Shown here one piece after another: positions 12,386-24,957 of a stretch of 64,000 nt of DNA (within the stretch, counting starts at the first letter, position 1; each line of letters opens with the position of its first letter). The DNA is from Mytilus californianus (Eukaryota > Mollusca > Bivalvia > Mytilida > Mytilidae), in NCBI RefSeq assembly GCF_021869535.1, contig NW_026262582.1, forward strand, positions 56,680,851-56,744,850. The letters are read 5' to 3'. Made by a program: the position numbers and the translations under genes. Under the pieces are notes generated by a model. The model saw only the letters and a program-made list of their open reading frames with translations, was not told where the DNA came from and searched no databases.

Positions 12386-13089
12386 TAAGTAAATAGATAA
12401 TATTATTTGTTTTTCAATTCAGTTTCAAAATTTAAGGAACATGTACGACCATTAAAATTGGCTTTTACTGTATTCTTATTGTAAAGACGGGGATATAGAA
12501 GGTTAACCAAGATATTTATTATTGAAAAATGTTAGTAATTGTAGTACGTTTAGATAAGCGATTTTGAAAGATTGAGACATGTAGATAGCCTTTGAACAAG
12601 ATTGGTACATGTATTAAGTATTTTTCCGTTTCTTAGCTTCAATTTGTTATCCGTATTTTAATTAAAAGGAACAAAGTACATGAAGCAACATACAGGAATT
12701 GAAGTCAGAAGATAAAACTGTACGGCGTAAGACCACATTTTACAGTAGAAATAGCATACTGAAGAAAAATGTATTGCACAACTAAGAGATAAAACAAACA
12801 AGAAAAGTCAGGAAAAGTAATTCATTGTTTAATTTAATTTAATTTAATAACTCTATTCAGGTCTTATTTGTGCAGGAATATGTTTTTTGTGTTTCAGTCA
12901 ATATTCTTAAAGAAACACAATATGGATTTTTACTATACATTTAACAAGTTAAGTAATACTGTTTGTTCAGTAGGACATTTTATCGAATTTCAAGTATTTG
13001 AAAAGGCATAAATATGGTTTAATTACAGGTCCAAAGTATATTTCCTTCAGACATTTGTACAGACTCTCTTCTGATATCAGACGATAGAC
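12386..13089. other. Sequence upstream of the first coding exon
   Basis: No ORF or recognisable repeat is seen. A pyrimidine-rich CCTTCAG near 13040-13050 could be a splice acceptor in front of a 5' UTR segment carrying the start codon at 13090. No convincing TATA box was found, so promoter position is unknown. Confidence 0.3.
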
Positions 13090-13147
13090 ATGATCCGTGT
13101 TAATATAATTTCATTATTATGTTGCTTTTGTGTTCTAAAAACAAAAG
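13090..13147 (+). CDS. Host gene exon 1: signal peptide of an EGF/cadherin-like secreted or membrane protein
   Basis: The ATG at 13090 opens MIRVNIISLLCCFCVLKTK, a short basic N-terminus followed by a hydrophobic core, typical of a signal peptide. The exon ends in phase 1 at 13147 before a good donor (GTAAGA). The phase matches the acceptor at 17044, which completes an Ala codon and leads into a Cys-rich domain. It is too short to be seen as an ORF; the call rests on hydrophobicity, donor quality and the unbroken phase chain through exons 2-8. An upstream non-coding exon is possible. Confidence 0.75.
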
Positions 13148-14849
13148 GTAAGATTACTATTCCTATGTAGATACCATTAATATCGATAAAAGTACATATT
13201 CAACTGACGAAACTCAATTTTGTTACGAGTTAAACAAACCACGATTTACAGTACACTAACAACTTACAGTTACCTTTTCTTTAATACTACTCGCTCTTTT
13301 TAATAAGTAATATTTTGTTTATTCATATCCTTGTTCAATTTACAAAAATGATTTCATATTGGCTTTGGAATTCCATTTTTTTTTTACCTAAAACAAATTT
13401 TAGCTTTGTGATGTAAGCGTAATTTATGTTAAAACTTTATTTCTTCTTTTTTAAAAACTATCAAATAGTAACCTTATAGTTAGCAAGTACAGGTATTAAC
13501 AAATATATTTTAAAATATATTAACGAACACAGAGTATATCATCTATATATCATAGAGATTGGACGGGTGTTATTGTAAATAAGCGCGGTCGCCAGACGAC
13601 CGGAGTTATAGTTACATTTTGATGTATTTTCTAACATGTGACTAAATTGTTATGCCTAAAGAACGCTAAAAACAGCAATTCTGACAAATTTTTGTAAATT
13701 TTGAATATTTATCACAATGTATACGAAGGACATCATAAATCATCAAAACCAAAATCATGGGAAAAATAGTTAAATATTGTCCTTAATAAACAAGTTAAAT
13801 TAATTTTGGTTAGAGACGTCCTTCGATGCGGAGAAAAATGTGAAATTTTCAGTAGTGTCTTCAACAGTAATATGTAGCGCTAAGAAATTTTTCTATCTAA
13901 TCGAACTATGTAAAAATTGTGTGAGAATATAACATATACTCTTTGAAATACGAATACTAGTAGCTTTTCAACAACTTTCAGATTTTGACCAAATGAGTGA
14001 AACAAATACAGAGGAAATTTGCTCTACCACTTTTCTGATTTATATACATTTTAAAATGTCATCTATCCATCAGTAAATTCTGTTGCAAAAGGATTGTCAT
14101 TATGTATAATGACGACACGCATATTCCGTATTGTTATGATAAAAACACATGAAGGTTACCAGAACATTTTCCTTTTATTGTAAAAGATTTGAACGTTTCA
14201 GTTCTAGGCCTTACCACCAACCACCTGTTTTCAGAATAAATAAAGACTTTTTGTTTGAGGCATAACATTTTAAAAAAATTTGTTCTGTTATTATCAATAG
14301 TTTAAATAATCTACAAATCTAGAATTGGTTCTTGTATGATCTCCCATTTTAAATAGAGCAAATGATTCTTTTTCTGAAATTTATGGCGGTTCCTTCTAAA
14401 GTTTTTAAACAAGATTTCTTAGCTGGGTTAACACTATTATAACATTTAGTCATGGTAAGTTCCCAGATTGCCATACCAAAGACAAGTCAAATACCCAAGA
14501 AATAGTATAAAATCAGGGTCAAATTCGATTTCTGAAGACATTTACCTTGCTTTTCATTTTATTCATGTCTTCAGCAACATATAAAGTGTTTCGGGATTTA
14601 TGATTGACATATGACTAAGTAATGTAGATAGAAATATGACTAGGTATTGTAAATAGACATTTGACTAGGCACTGTAGATAGACATAAAAGAAGGTATGAT
14701 AGATAGATATATGACTATACCCCGAGAATAGACATATGAATTAGCACTATAAGTAGACATATGACTAGCCGCTTTGGGTAGACATATATATAGAGAAGAT
14801 TGTTACAATGTCTTTTCGAGGGGTAACAATGTCTTTACGAGGGGTAACA

Positions 14850-15310
14850 ATCTAATCTATCACCCTCTCAGCTATGTGTTATTTAATTTATTATACTGAA
14901 TGTTCTGTTTACTGTCTATCAATTTTTTTTAATTCAAAGTAATAAACTATGCGGTCTCGTACATAACAAACATTCGTATTTAATAAAGCGCACAACTGAT
15001 CAAGTGTCTCCGTGAAGGGTAATAGAGTATTTACCATGGGATAGAGTAAATTATCTACCTCATATTAACCAATCAAAATCTGGCATTTTGACATGAAGTA
15101 TAAAGAAGTAAATTATCTATCGTATTACCCAATCAAAGTTTTGCATTTTGACATGAAGTATAATAATATATAAACAACACATAGCTGAGAGGGTGATATA
15201 GCAGATTGTTACCCCGAGAAAACATTGTCAACTGAGGCGAAGCCAAGGTTGACAATGTCTTTTCGGAGGGGTAACAATCTGCTCTATCACCCTCTCAGAT
15301 ATGTGTTATT
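14850..15310. mobile_element. MITE pair with long inverted repeats (GAGAGGGTGATA termini)
   Basis: CAATCT..CTATCACCCTCTCAGCTATGTG near 14847-14880 is inverted at about 15175-15220 (CACATAGCTGAGAGGGTGATA). A third related arm follows at 15270-15310, so a second copy starts immediately after. The interior contains two diverged copies of an AATTATCTACCTC..CATTTTGACATGAAGTATAA block. It is non-coding. Confidence 0.55.
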
Positions 15311-15537
15311 TAATTTATTTTACTGAATGTTCTGTTATTACTGTCTTTTCAATTTCAAATTCAAAGTAATAAACTATGACGTCTTGTACATAGCAATCAT
15401 CCCTATTTAGTAAAGCGCACAAATAATCAAGCGTTTCCATGAAGGGTAATAGAGTATTTGCCATGGATAGAGTAAATTGTCTCCCTCGTGTTAACAAATC
15501 AGAATCCCGCATTTTGACATGAAGTATAATAAAATAA

Positions 15538-15673
15538 ACATACTACCCTTGGATGAAAGTGTTAGGGTAGATAAACACACGAGGGAAAAAGTTATCACCC
15601 AAGACAAAGTCGCGGGTGTTAATTTTTTCACCGAGTGTGTTAATCACAATAACACCTTCATCCAAGGGCAGTA
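15538..15673. mobile_element. Near-palindromic MITE, about 136 bp
   Basis: The left end CATACTACCCTTGGATGAAA is the inverted partner of the right end ending TTCATCCAAGGGCAGTATG, with further imperfect pairing inward (GTGTTAGGGT against AATAACACC). It would fold into a long hairpin. No coding potential. Confidence 0.7.
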
Positions 15674-15949
15674 TGCTTTTTTATTGTACTGAATACCTTA
15701 TGATTCAAGTATGCACAATGTTATTAGAAGGAGAATTGTAAAAAGATAAAGTCATAGATAAGATAGTTTACTAATAACAACAGCAAAACGACGGAAATGA
15801 TGTAGAAATAAAAATCGGTACACCTCGGCCGGAGCGGGTGTTAATTTTAGGCATTAGCACCCGTTGCTAATATTATCACATGTTGCTAATAGCAATCTGA
15901 AAAGAAATCCATCCCTGCAAAAATCTGCTCCTATTCATGTATTCATAGC

Positions 15950-16745
15950 TAATGACTTGGAACTTTAGATAGGCATATAAAAAGGCACTGTAGGTAGACA
16001 AGTAAGTTGCTAACAAAGCCAGTAGATAGACATGTGACTACGTACCGTAGATAGACATGTGACTAGGTATCGTAGAAAGACATTTGACTAAGCACCGTAG
16101 ATAGACATTTGACTAAGCACCGTAGATAGACATATGACTAGGTACCGTAGATACACATGTGACTGGGTACCGTAGATACACATGTGACTCAGTACTGTAG
16201 ATAGATATGTGACTAAGCACCGTAGATAGATCTGTGAGAAGGTACCGTAGATAAATATAAATATGATTTGGAACTGTCGATAGACATGTGACTACGTACC
16301 GTAGATAGACATATGACTAGATATCGTAGATAGACATTTGACTAAGCACCGTAGTTAGACATGTGACTAAGTTCCGTAGATACGCATGTGACTCAGTACT
16401 GTAGATAGACATGTGACTAAGTACCGTAGATACACATGTGACTCAGTACTGTCGATAGACATGTGATTAAGTACCGTAGATAGATCTGTGCGAAGGTACC
16501 GTAGACAAATATATGATTTGGAACTGTCGACAGACATGTGACTACTTACCGTAGGTAGACAGGTGACTAGGTACCGTAGATAGACATGTGACTAAGCACC
16601 GTAGCTAGACATGTGACTACGTATCGTAGATAGACATATGACTAGGTACCGTAGATAGACATGCGACTAAGCACCGTAGCTAGACATGTGACTACGTACC
16701 GTAGATAGACATGTGACTAGGTACCGTAGATAGACTCATGACTAT
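15950..16745. repeat. 25-bp tandem array (GTAGATAGACATGTGACTA units)
   Basis: About 30 consecutive diverged copies follow the pattern TACCGTAGATAGACATGTGACTAGG, period about 25 bp, with alternating variants such as GTACCG, GCACCG and CAGTACTG and blocks of variants repeated in order, suggesting higher-order duplication. A shorter, older array of the same type lies at 14590-14790. It sits wholly inside intron 1 and has no coding potential. Confidence 0.9.
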
Positions 16746-17043
16746 TCATCAGAGATTGAGCTTTTAACGGTGTACTGTATGTCAATTAAAAAAATAACAA
16801 CATACAGCAACAAAATATTGCCCTAGATTCTTACTTACCTTGCACTTTTGACATTTTATACAATGAACTTTTCAGACAAAACGAGTTTTTTTTACATATT
16901 CAGTGAACCAAAGTAAGTTACCCTTAAATACAAGGAAAAAAGCAAATTTGTCAATGACCTTCTGTTTTACAACTTTAAGTGAGATGATACGATGGAATGT
17001 CAGTATACATTTTAACTTATGAGATTGTTCATCATTCTTTCAG

Positions 17044-17149
17044 CTACTTGTCATTACTATTACGACGATATGTGTACAGAGGAGTGTGATTGTCATGTAG
17101 ATGACCTTGGACAGAAATTATGTAACACTTGCCAACTTCCATGCACAAA
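17044..17149 (+). CDS. Host gene exon 2: Cys-rich extracellular segment
   Basis: The acceptor TTTCTTTCAG precedes 17044 and the donor GTATGT follows 17149. The exon is 106 bp, entering in phase 1 and leaving in phase 2. It encodes a Cys-dense stretch including YDDMCTEECDCHVDD and LCNTCQLPC, with eight cysteines in about 35 residues; this resembles the spacing of EGF-like or related disulfide-rich modules. The domain type is not certain. Its phase fits exons 1 and 3 exactly. Confidence 0.75.
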
Positions 17150-18949
17150 GTATGTACAAGACACTTAATTTCTCGGAATATGAATAAAGGAGGTTACATT
17201 AATTAACAGAAAAAAAAGGAAATATTTTACCAATTCATTGCGCCACATCAAGATATTTGTTAAATATAACGTAACAGAAAATAATGTAGGAAAAGAGAAA
17301 AGCATTCGGGTTGCCTTTAAAACAAGCAATAAACATGCAATACAGGCGGTACGCCCAGAGCCAAAAGGATGGTAGCAATATATATATAAGAAGAAGAAAT
17401 TTACATGTACAAGCAAAAGAAGCCTTCTTAGATAAAAAAAGCATATAAGGTCAATTCTAACTAAATGAGTTTTGTAGTTGTTCAAAAGTTACGAACCTAA
17501 GAAGTTGGACATATATCGTATATAACAGTCATCAGTTATGCCAAATGCCAAGACTAACAACCCACTATCAGTGCTAGCAGTGTTACCCCCCCCCCCCCCC
17601 CCCTTTTTTCCCCTAATGCCCCGTAATTGAATTAAAGTTACATGTCTGGATATATCTTTATCCGCAAAGCTATTATGTCAAACCAGAGGAAGATACATAA
17701 TACAAAATGTCTAAAGCAAACAAGGCTCTTACATTGTCTTATTTTTACAAACTTTGAGTCAACTAGCTATTTCTTTAATAAATAATGGTCAATTCTAAAA
17801 CATTGACTTTTTTAGGAATCGATAATTTCGGGAACCAACAATCTACCAGATTAGTTTAAATTTTATGTAGTTAAGGTGAAGGATACGTTATTTGATGGTA
17901 TTTTAGATTTTAATGAAATTTCCTGAGGAAATAGTTTATATGAAATTTCCTAAAGGGAATCTTTAATCTACCATATTTCCTTGAAACAATTTATTTCCTC
18001 TGAGAAAAGAGTACTACACGACATTTCCTCATTGTTTTTGTCCCTTGAGGAAAAATAGTTATCCTTCAGGGAAATAACTTTTTCCTCAGAGGAAATTTTC
18101 AAAAGAAAGGACACAACTCCTCCAACAGTGGTGCTAAACCCACAAAATTATAAGACAAATATCATGTTAGTGCATACCTTCATTTGTCTCTACAAAAATC
18201 AAAATGTAAACTTTTGCACTCAGCGGAATGGCAAACTTGTCCCGAACAGTGTTTAATTCTGTTTATTTTCATGAATTTAGATCATCTTGAACTCTGAACA
18301 TAAACAGTTATATCATATAACTTGCACTTCCAGAGATACAATCAATTAAAACATTGTCAAATATATTATAAATAATGTATTGAATGCACGAAAAAAAGCC
18401 CTATAAAAAGGAATTGTTTCCACTTCAAATTGTGCTATAAATAAATATATTTATGGAAAAAACACAAAGACCTATAATTTGACGAAATGACGCCACCACG
18501 ACGTACCGAATATAACGTTGTCTGCATATTGATATTGTAAAATAACAGCTGCTTGACACAATATGAAGCCTCAATTAGAGAAACAGGGTTAAAAAAAATG
18601 TGTTACAAACCCAAAACGAAAGTTACGTAATGGAAATCGCGATGTAAAAATGTATTTCTATTTAGATATACTTTTAATCAACTTACGCTGAAGTCTCCTA
18701 ATTTTCAATTTCTCAGTTTTACAAGCATTTTATCCAAGATCAGACATTGTTTTCTGTTGTATGTACATTTTTTGGTAGTTCATTTTGTCCTCATAACTGG
18801 AAATGTTGAAACAAATTCTGGTCCAAATTTTCGTAACGAATCAAATGCACCGTCATTAAACAATACACAACCACAAGACAATAATTATTGAATATTCATT
18901 TGTAGTCTCAACATTAGATCCGTCATAAATAACTAGAATTTCTTAATAA

Positions 18950-19290
18950 CTTTTGTGATGAATTTGATATTATAACGTTGGAAGAAACTCACTTGGATCC
19001 CCGCATTTCTGAATCGTATTATTGCACTCGAAACGAAAGAAGATGAATCCCTATTTGTAAATATCCATGTTAAAGGTAAAACTCACCTTATTATGTCATA
19101 CTTGTCCATCGCTTAATTCAGATAATAACTTCTGGACACGATTAAATCATGCAATCGGGATGGTATTACAGGTCAATGACAGGGTGGTGATTACGGGCGA
19201 TATGAATTCTGAAAACAATAAGTTCCCAATAACAACCCAGTCTATGGAAAGTGCGAATCGAAAGAAAAAAAAAACGTTCCTTATATAGTA
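18950..19290 (+). pseudogene. LINE endonuclease-domain relic
   Basis: Broken plus-strand frames read EETHLDPRISESYYCTRNE and then, after frame changes, VITGDMNSENN. These resemble the AP-endonuclease domain of non-LTR retrotransposons (the E-T-H/L and GDxN blocks). The fragment is short, with frameshifts and no reverse transcriptase nearby. It is a dead copy. Confidence 0.5.
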
Positions 19291-20121
19291 GCGATATTTT
19301 CTTTTGTAAACGAGAAACATTGTGGGAAAATCGCAGACGAATATCACATCTGTAAGAAAAAGAGAAGATTTTTCGGTAGATAATTGTTTTATCCTTTTTA
19401 AAACAGGGACGCAGTTAACAGGACAAACGTATAACATTCCATGCACGGTGTACAAAATGTACATATAATTCCAAGTATTTTGTAATTATACGAGAAAATA
19501 GTCAAATTGGATTAAATGATACGTATGTGTACGATCTATTATTTTAAAGTGTACAATTACTAAGACAGCGGAATGCACTGTCAATTTGTTCGATTGCATT
19601 TTACGCCATAATCACATTTAATAGATTGGTAATGCTATATTTTGTTATATGAGTGCGATATTTTTCTAATAGAATAGCGATATGTTTTTTATCATGAAAA
19701 AGCTTATAAATGTGACACTTTTCTCATAGAACTGCGATATTTTTTTCATATGAAAACAATTACGATAATATTGTAATATGCTTTTCAAACAAACAAGGTT
19801 AGATGGAATAGGCAAATTATGAATGGTGACACTGAAACTTCGTTCATGATATAAAACGAGGCAACAGAGTATAATTGCCAATGAAACAAATATCCAACAG
19901 AGTCCAAAATGACACGAATTTAAGCAATTATAGGCCGACGAACGGCCTTCGACAATGAACAAAGCCCATGCCGTATACAGTCATCTATGAAAGGACCCTA
20001 CATGACAAAAAGTGAAACGATATAAAAAACACCAACGGTCTGATTTATGACAAAACACACAGATATAATAGACAGCAACTAAGAACTGACCTAAGAGTAC
20101 TTGCAGATACTGAAAGTTATT

Positions 20122-20796
20122 AAAGGGGCATTAGCTACGAGATATAAAAAAAATAAAATATGATTTTTTTTGTTCAATCATAAATGAAAGTGATATAGTG
20201 AAATACTCATTTGCTTTTAGCAGCCAATTTTGTTCAATTTTGTTAAAATATTATAAGAAACATCGCTGATAAATTATTCACTTGCAAGTGAATAATTCGA
20301 CCTCATTGAATCCGTATTCATGTGACCTTTAATCTAACCCCTTAGCTGGAGATGGGTTACGCTTGTACTCAGCTATTAAAAGGAAAAGAATGTCAACGTT
20401 GAAAATGAAACAAGGATGAACCATTTGGTTGACTGATTAGATCCACAAAAAATCATTCTTACACAGGTAAAAACGACGATAAACATACTTTTTAACCTAC
20501 AATATGAAATCAAACAGACCTAGAAAAAAATCCAATTGCACGTGGACGCTATCCTTTTATATTCATATTTATGTTTATATCGGGTTATATGACCGTCGAC
20601 GTTCTTCGGAGGTCATCTCGATGGTTAATTAGATGACGTCTTGACAGACACACGAAATGTTGATACATATTATCGAGTCCATGCATTGAATATTGATTAT
20701 TTTAGACTTTTTGTAATTTGGATATACGTTAAAGTATGTTATAAATCGAATATGAGTCAAATCGGTGAAGATGAATTTGACAGCTAATGCCCCTTT
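20122..20796. mobile_element. 675-bp MITE-like element with AAAGGGGCATTAGCT termini
   Basis: The left terminus AAAGGGGCATTAGCT at 20122 is the inverse of the right terminus AGCTAATGCCCCTTT ending at 20796. An inverted, internally related copy begins at 22662 (GAAGGGGCATTTACTGTCAA) and runs to about 23182. A 3' fragment lies near 11130-11320. No transposase is seen, so it is non-autonomous. Confidence 0.65.
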
Positions 20797-23491
20797 GAAA
20801 GACAATGACAGCTACTAAATAAATTATGTTCTCACAGACTCAAGTTTCACATCTAATGGATTTAGTGTAGAGACGTCATAAACAGTCTACGAAAACCGTG
20901 ACCTTGTAAATGCCATTACATTTATTTGACAGGAAGTAGGACCATAACTTTTCATAAATTTAAAGAAATCCATATTTAGTTATGTTTAATTAATCAAAAA
21001 CAAAATTCATGTCATTCTCGATAAAAAAAAAAACATATGCAAACATCTTTCTACGTTGTTAAATTGACATTCAAAGGATCAATAAGTTCAAATGGATAGT
21101 GTTTAAATTTACGTAATTTAAAAACAACATAACCGTAATCATTAGGAAGTGATATCTCATTTTTTAATTAAAAAATATTTAAGTATAGCCTCACCTCAAA
21201 ACCGAATCCTTGTATCTATGAAAGAATATTGTTAGGTTAAGGTATTTATGGTAACGAAATCCCTGACTTAAAGTCATATAATTACATTACATGTATGTTT
21301 CACGAGAATCCGTTAGTTTGATTGGCTAACAACAATCGCGCGTCATTCAAAAATTAACCTTCATACCAAAATGAAATGTTACATACGTGATGACATATGC
21401 TTCCACAAAAAAGTGCACAGATAAATAAAAGGAAAACTTGTTAAACTTTTTTGTCATGGTCTAATTAGCAGAAAAATTTAATTATAAGAAATGAATGATT
21501 CTTTTTGTAATTTTATTGGGGTGTAAAAGTGTTGATCGCGCACACATTTTTAGAATGTGGCGGAATTAAATGATACTTCTAATTCAAAAAGGAGAATGTT
21601 CTATATATTTCAATGGCTAAGTTTTAATATAAATTACGCATACATAGAATTTCTTTTAAAAGGAAATCCTCTATCTTCAGAAATGTTCATGCTATTTTAA
21701 TCATGGCAATTCGGTAACCTCACAGCGCAAGTTTGAGGGAATGCCCGTGATGAAAGAAAAGAGAAACAAACGTTGAAAGAAGATAGTACAGATCGGTTCT
21801 GAACACAGTTAAAATAATAAACAATTTAAAAACTGTTTTGACAAAGTTTTATTAACAAATGAGAACGTATGAAAAATATAAATAAAAATAGATATTCATC
21901 GCTTTATCATCTCACTTATTTTTCACGTATTCAATGATAATGTGTTTTTGTTAATCAATAGGTAACGATGGGTAAACTTTGGCATAAAAACCCCAAAGTT
22001 TATTAGGAGCCAAAGTTTTCGATCAACAATCAAAGAATGAATATTTTGGCGATTATACGTTATGGGTCCGTAAAAATTTAAAAAACTTGCACAGAGGATA
22101 TATGCATGCATTGGTTGGAAAATATCTTCAACATTATAATTACCATAAACTCGTTTCATATTACTTAAATCATTTACCAGTGATACATAGATTCCGTTTA
22201 TCGAAATCTAAAACGTCACTACAAACAAGGACATTTCGAACGAGTATGAAAATATATATACCGTAATAAAGACCAAAGGGACACCACGGTCAAAAAAAGG
22301 AAAATTAACAATAGACAACGAAAAATCGTGTCTTTTGACGTAAATGTTTGTTTAGATTTTCACGTGTGAAAGTGAGGAAAAAAATCTTGAAAAAGTGTAA
22401 TTATTGCTGTTAATATTAGAAATTTCCTTGTGGAAATTTAAGCAGTATAATAAGAGAATCCTTAATTGTTTATTCGATGAAAAAACATCATCAAGGTAAC
22501 CTTGAGTGTTATTAGATTTATTAATTAAATTGAATCTAGACGGATCTTTACTGAGTTTGACTGAGACTTGACCAATTTTGGATATCCCTATTCATGTTGC
22601 GCAGTATTTACCACCTTCAAAGTCCAAAACAGCCACACAAACAAATAATTACTATTTCTTGAAGGGGCATTTACTGTCAAATTCATGTTCACCGATTTGA
22701 TTGAAATTCTCATATTTGATTTATAATATGATATCAAAACGTATATCCAAATTATTAATAGTCTAAAATAAACAATTTACGATACAAGGATCAGACAATA
22801 TGTATTAGCATTTCTTTTGTATTTAAGTCTGGATGCCAACTTATTAACCATTGATGTGACCTCCGAAGACTGCCGACGGTCATATAACCCGATATAATGT
22901 AAATATAGATATAAATAGATAGGGAACAGATGCAATTGGATTTTTCTAGGTCTGATTGATTTAATATTATAGGTTAAAAAAATATGTTAATCGATCGTTT
23001 TATCCTGTATAAGAATGAGTTTTTTTTGTGGATCGAATCAGTCAACTAAATGGTTTAACTTGTTTCACTTTCAATGTTGACATTCTTTTCCTTTAAATAA
23101 CTGAACACGCCTAGTTTATGCGTAAGCCATCTCTAGCGAAGGGGTTAAATTGGAGGTCACATGAATACGGATAATACATCCCAGCAAAAAGCTCAAAACA
23201 GATATTTACCAACAAAGTATATACATATATAGCTTTTATGTAATAAAATTATCTTCGAAGAACAATTAAGGATTTCGAAATATGCTGTAAAAATTCATTT
23301 TGACGTTCAGTGGTGAGCGAAAAACTGATACTTTATATAAATTAAAAGTTATAGCTACAAGAGAAAAATACTGCATAACATGAAAAAAGTATAGCATCTA
23401 CAATAGAATAATCATTATTTAATCATTTATTTACATAAGAAAAACATAGCAATATAATTTTTCCACGGACATTAGACTTTTGCTATTATTT

Positions 23492-23533
23492 GTGGGGGGG
23501 CGTGGGGTGGGGTGGGGGGGGGGGGGGGGGGGT
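23492..23533. repeat. G-rich run
   Basis: About 40 bp consists almost only of G, with a few T, C and A. It meets the sequence requirement for a G-quadruplex on the plus strand and lies in intron 2 of the host gene. Assembly of such runs is unreliable, so the exact length is uncertain. A comparable C run lies at 61393-61417. Confidence 0.7.
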
Positions 23534-24865
23534 GGTAGAGAGGGCTTACCCTAACACTAGCCAAACTTGTTAACCCTAAATTAAAAATGGTTTCCTATAC
23601 ATTGTTCTTGCATCAAATGAATGCTCGAGGAGAGCTACAAAAAGGAATAACGTGGTCTATAAACAAAGAGGAGATATTGATACATTGGTCGATACTTGTT
23701 TTTATCGTGACAATGTAAATACTCCAAAAAAAATTGTCACTGGAATTTTAGTCGTTTAATTTCCTCCACTTAATGAAAGAATAAAACAAATGTAAAAGAA
23801 ATGACTATAAGTTTTCCTACCGTTATTTTTGTTGGATACCTGTTTTTATCGTGTCGAAATTAATGATTCTAAAATATATATCACTGGACGTTTAGTAATT
23901 TTCTTCATTTTATAAAGGTTATCTCTGTGAATTGATCGTGCTTCAAATATTTGTCCCTGGACGTTACACGCATTCAACATGCAACCATTGAAATCAATTA
24001 ACCGATCTTTGTCCAGTTCTTGAGAATGAAAAAATAGTATTAATTACCTTCATAATTGGTATTATAAAATGTTTCCTTCTTATCACAACGTTAAAACTCC
24101 TTTGAAACTACACGTCATTTTCGAGTTAGAGGGCAGATAAACATCGAATACTATTTTGTATCACCCCCCCCCCTTTTCCCTTTTCGGGGAGGAAAAATAT
24201 TCAATAACATGTAAATGGCTATCGAGTCTGAATCCCACGGCAACAATTCATCTAAATGTACCTGTATCTGACATACAACTCCAACTGACATCTGCTGCAT
24301 GTGCTAATTTTCTGGAAATCAGATATAGTATCACTATTTGATTGCCATATTGAAAAGTGCAATACAGTTTTATCGGTCAGCATTTACCTTTGACATGTGT
24401 CATAGAACATCAATGTTCCAAATCATATATAGCCACGCCTTACTCATTAACATATAAAATCCACTCAAAGCTACGCTTTTCGTGAATTAAATACGTTAAT
24501 TCGTAAAAGGTTTGCTTTATATATATAACTTATATGATCATTTGTATTAAAAAGAAGACTAGATTTGGCAAATGTTTTAACTAAGAAAATGTCCAATTCT
24601 CCATGAATACAGTCCGAAAACTTTAGAATGACACAACTGTAAATCGAAAAAATCAAAAGGAAGCTTTCTTACGTCAATCTTAATAATGCATCAAAATTTC
24701 ACGAGAATTCGTTAAAGAAGTTTTGCGGTTTTGTGCGAAGTGTAGACATACGAAAGGACGGACGGACGGACAACGGTATTCCATAATACGTCAAGTCTAA
24801 ATCGGTCGTATCAAAATGGTTAAATTTTAACAATGAGAATAAATGAGTGTCTTTTTAATGAACAG

Positions 24866-24957
24866 GGAGAAAGATGTTGAGTGTTTCCATGGCGAATGCA
24901 CACCATATGGCTGTAGTTGTGATGGCTGCTGGCAAGGAGAACACTGTTCTACCTATC
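24866..24957 (+). CDS. Host gene exon 3: EGF-like domain
   Basis: The 92-bp exon has acceptor AATGAACAG before 24866 and donor GTAAGT from 24958. It completes a Lys codon from exon 2 and leaves in phase 1, completed by the AA at 54615. It encodes ECFHGECTPYGCSCDGCW followed by QGEHCSTY, the spacing of an EGF-like module. If the donor is not used, the frame reads Arg-Lys and then TAG within nine bases, so retention of the intron would end the protein just after the EGF domain. The last 49 bp are the first unit of the repeat array that fills the adjoining intron. Confidence 0.85.

Larger units (their letters stand above)
13148..17043. other. Intron 1 of the host gene, with MITEs and a 25-bp array
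   Basis: The 3.9-kb intron has a GTAAGA donor and a TTTCTTTCAG acceptor. It holds short 25-bp-type repeats at 14590-14790, a set of inverted repeats with the shared terminus ATAGCTGAGAGGGTGAT/ATCACCCTCTCAGCTAT (about 14860-15310), a near-palindromic MITE at 15538-15673, and the larger 25-bp array at 15950-16745. No coding exon is evident. Confidence 0.6.
17150..24865. other. Intron 2 of the host gene: repeat-rich, no exon seen
   Basis: The intron is 7.7 kb, from donor GTATGT to acceptor TTTTTAATGAACAG. Contents include a poly-C run at 17586-17603, a LINE endonuclease relic near 18950-19290, an inverted bivalve repeat at about 19850-19990, a MITE at 20122-20796 with an inverted partial copy at 22662-23182, and a G-rich run at 23492-23533. 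I see no additional coding exon, though a very short one could be missed. Confidence 0.5.

Noticed and set aside
17165-17485. Two minus-strand ORFs rich in Leu/Phe/Tyr (membrane-like)
   Set aside because: AT-rich intron sequence produces such frames; no known motif, no splice or promoter support, and two overlapping frames look equally good.
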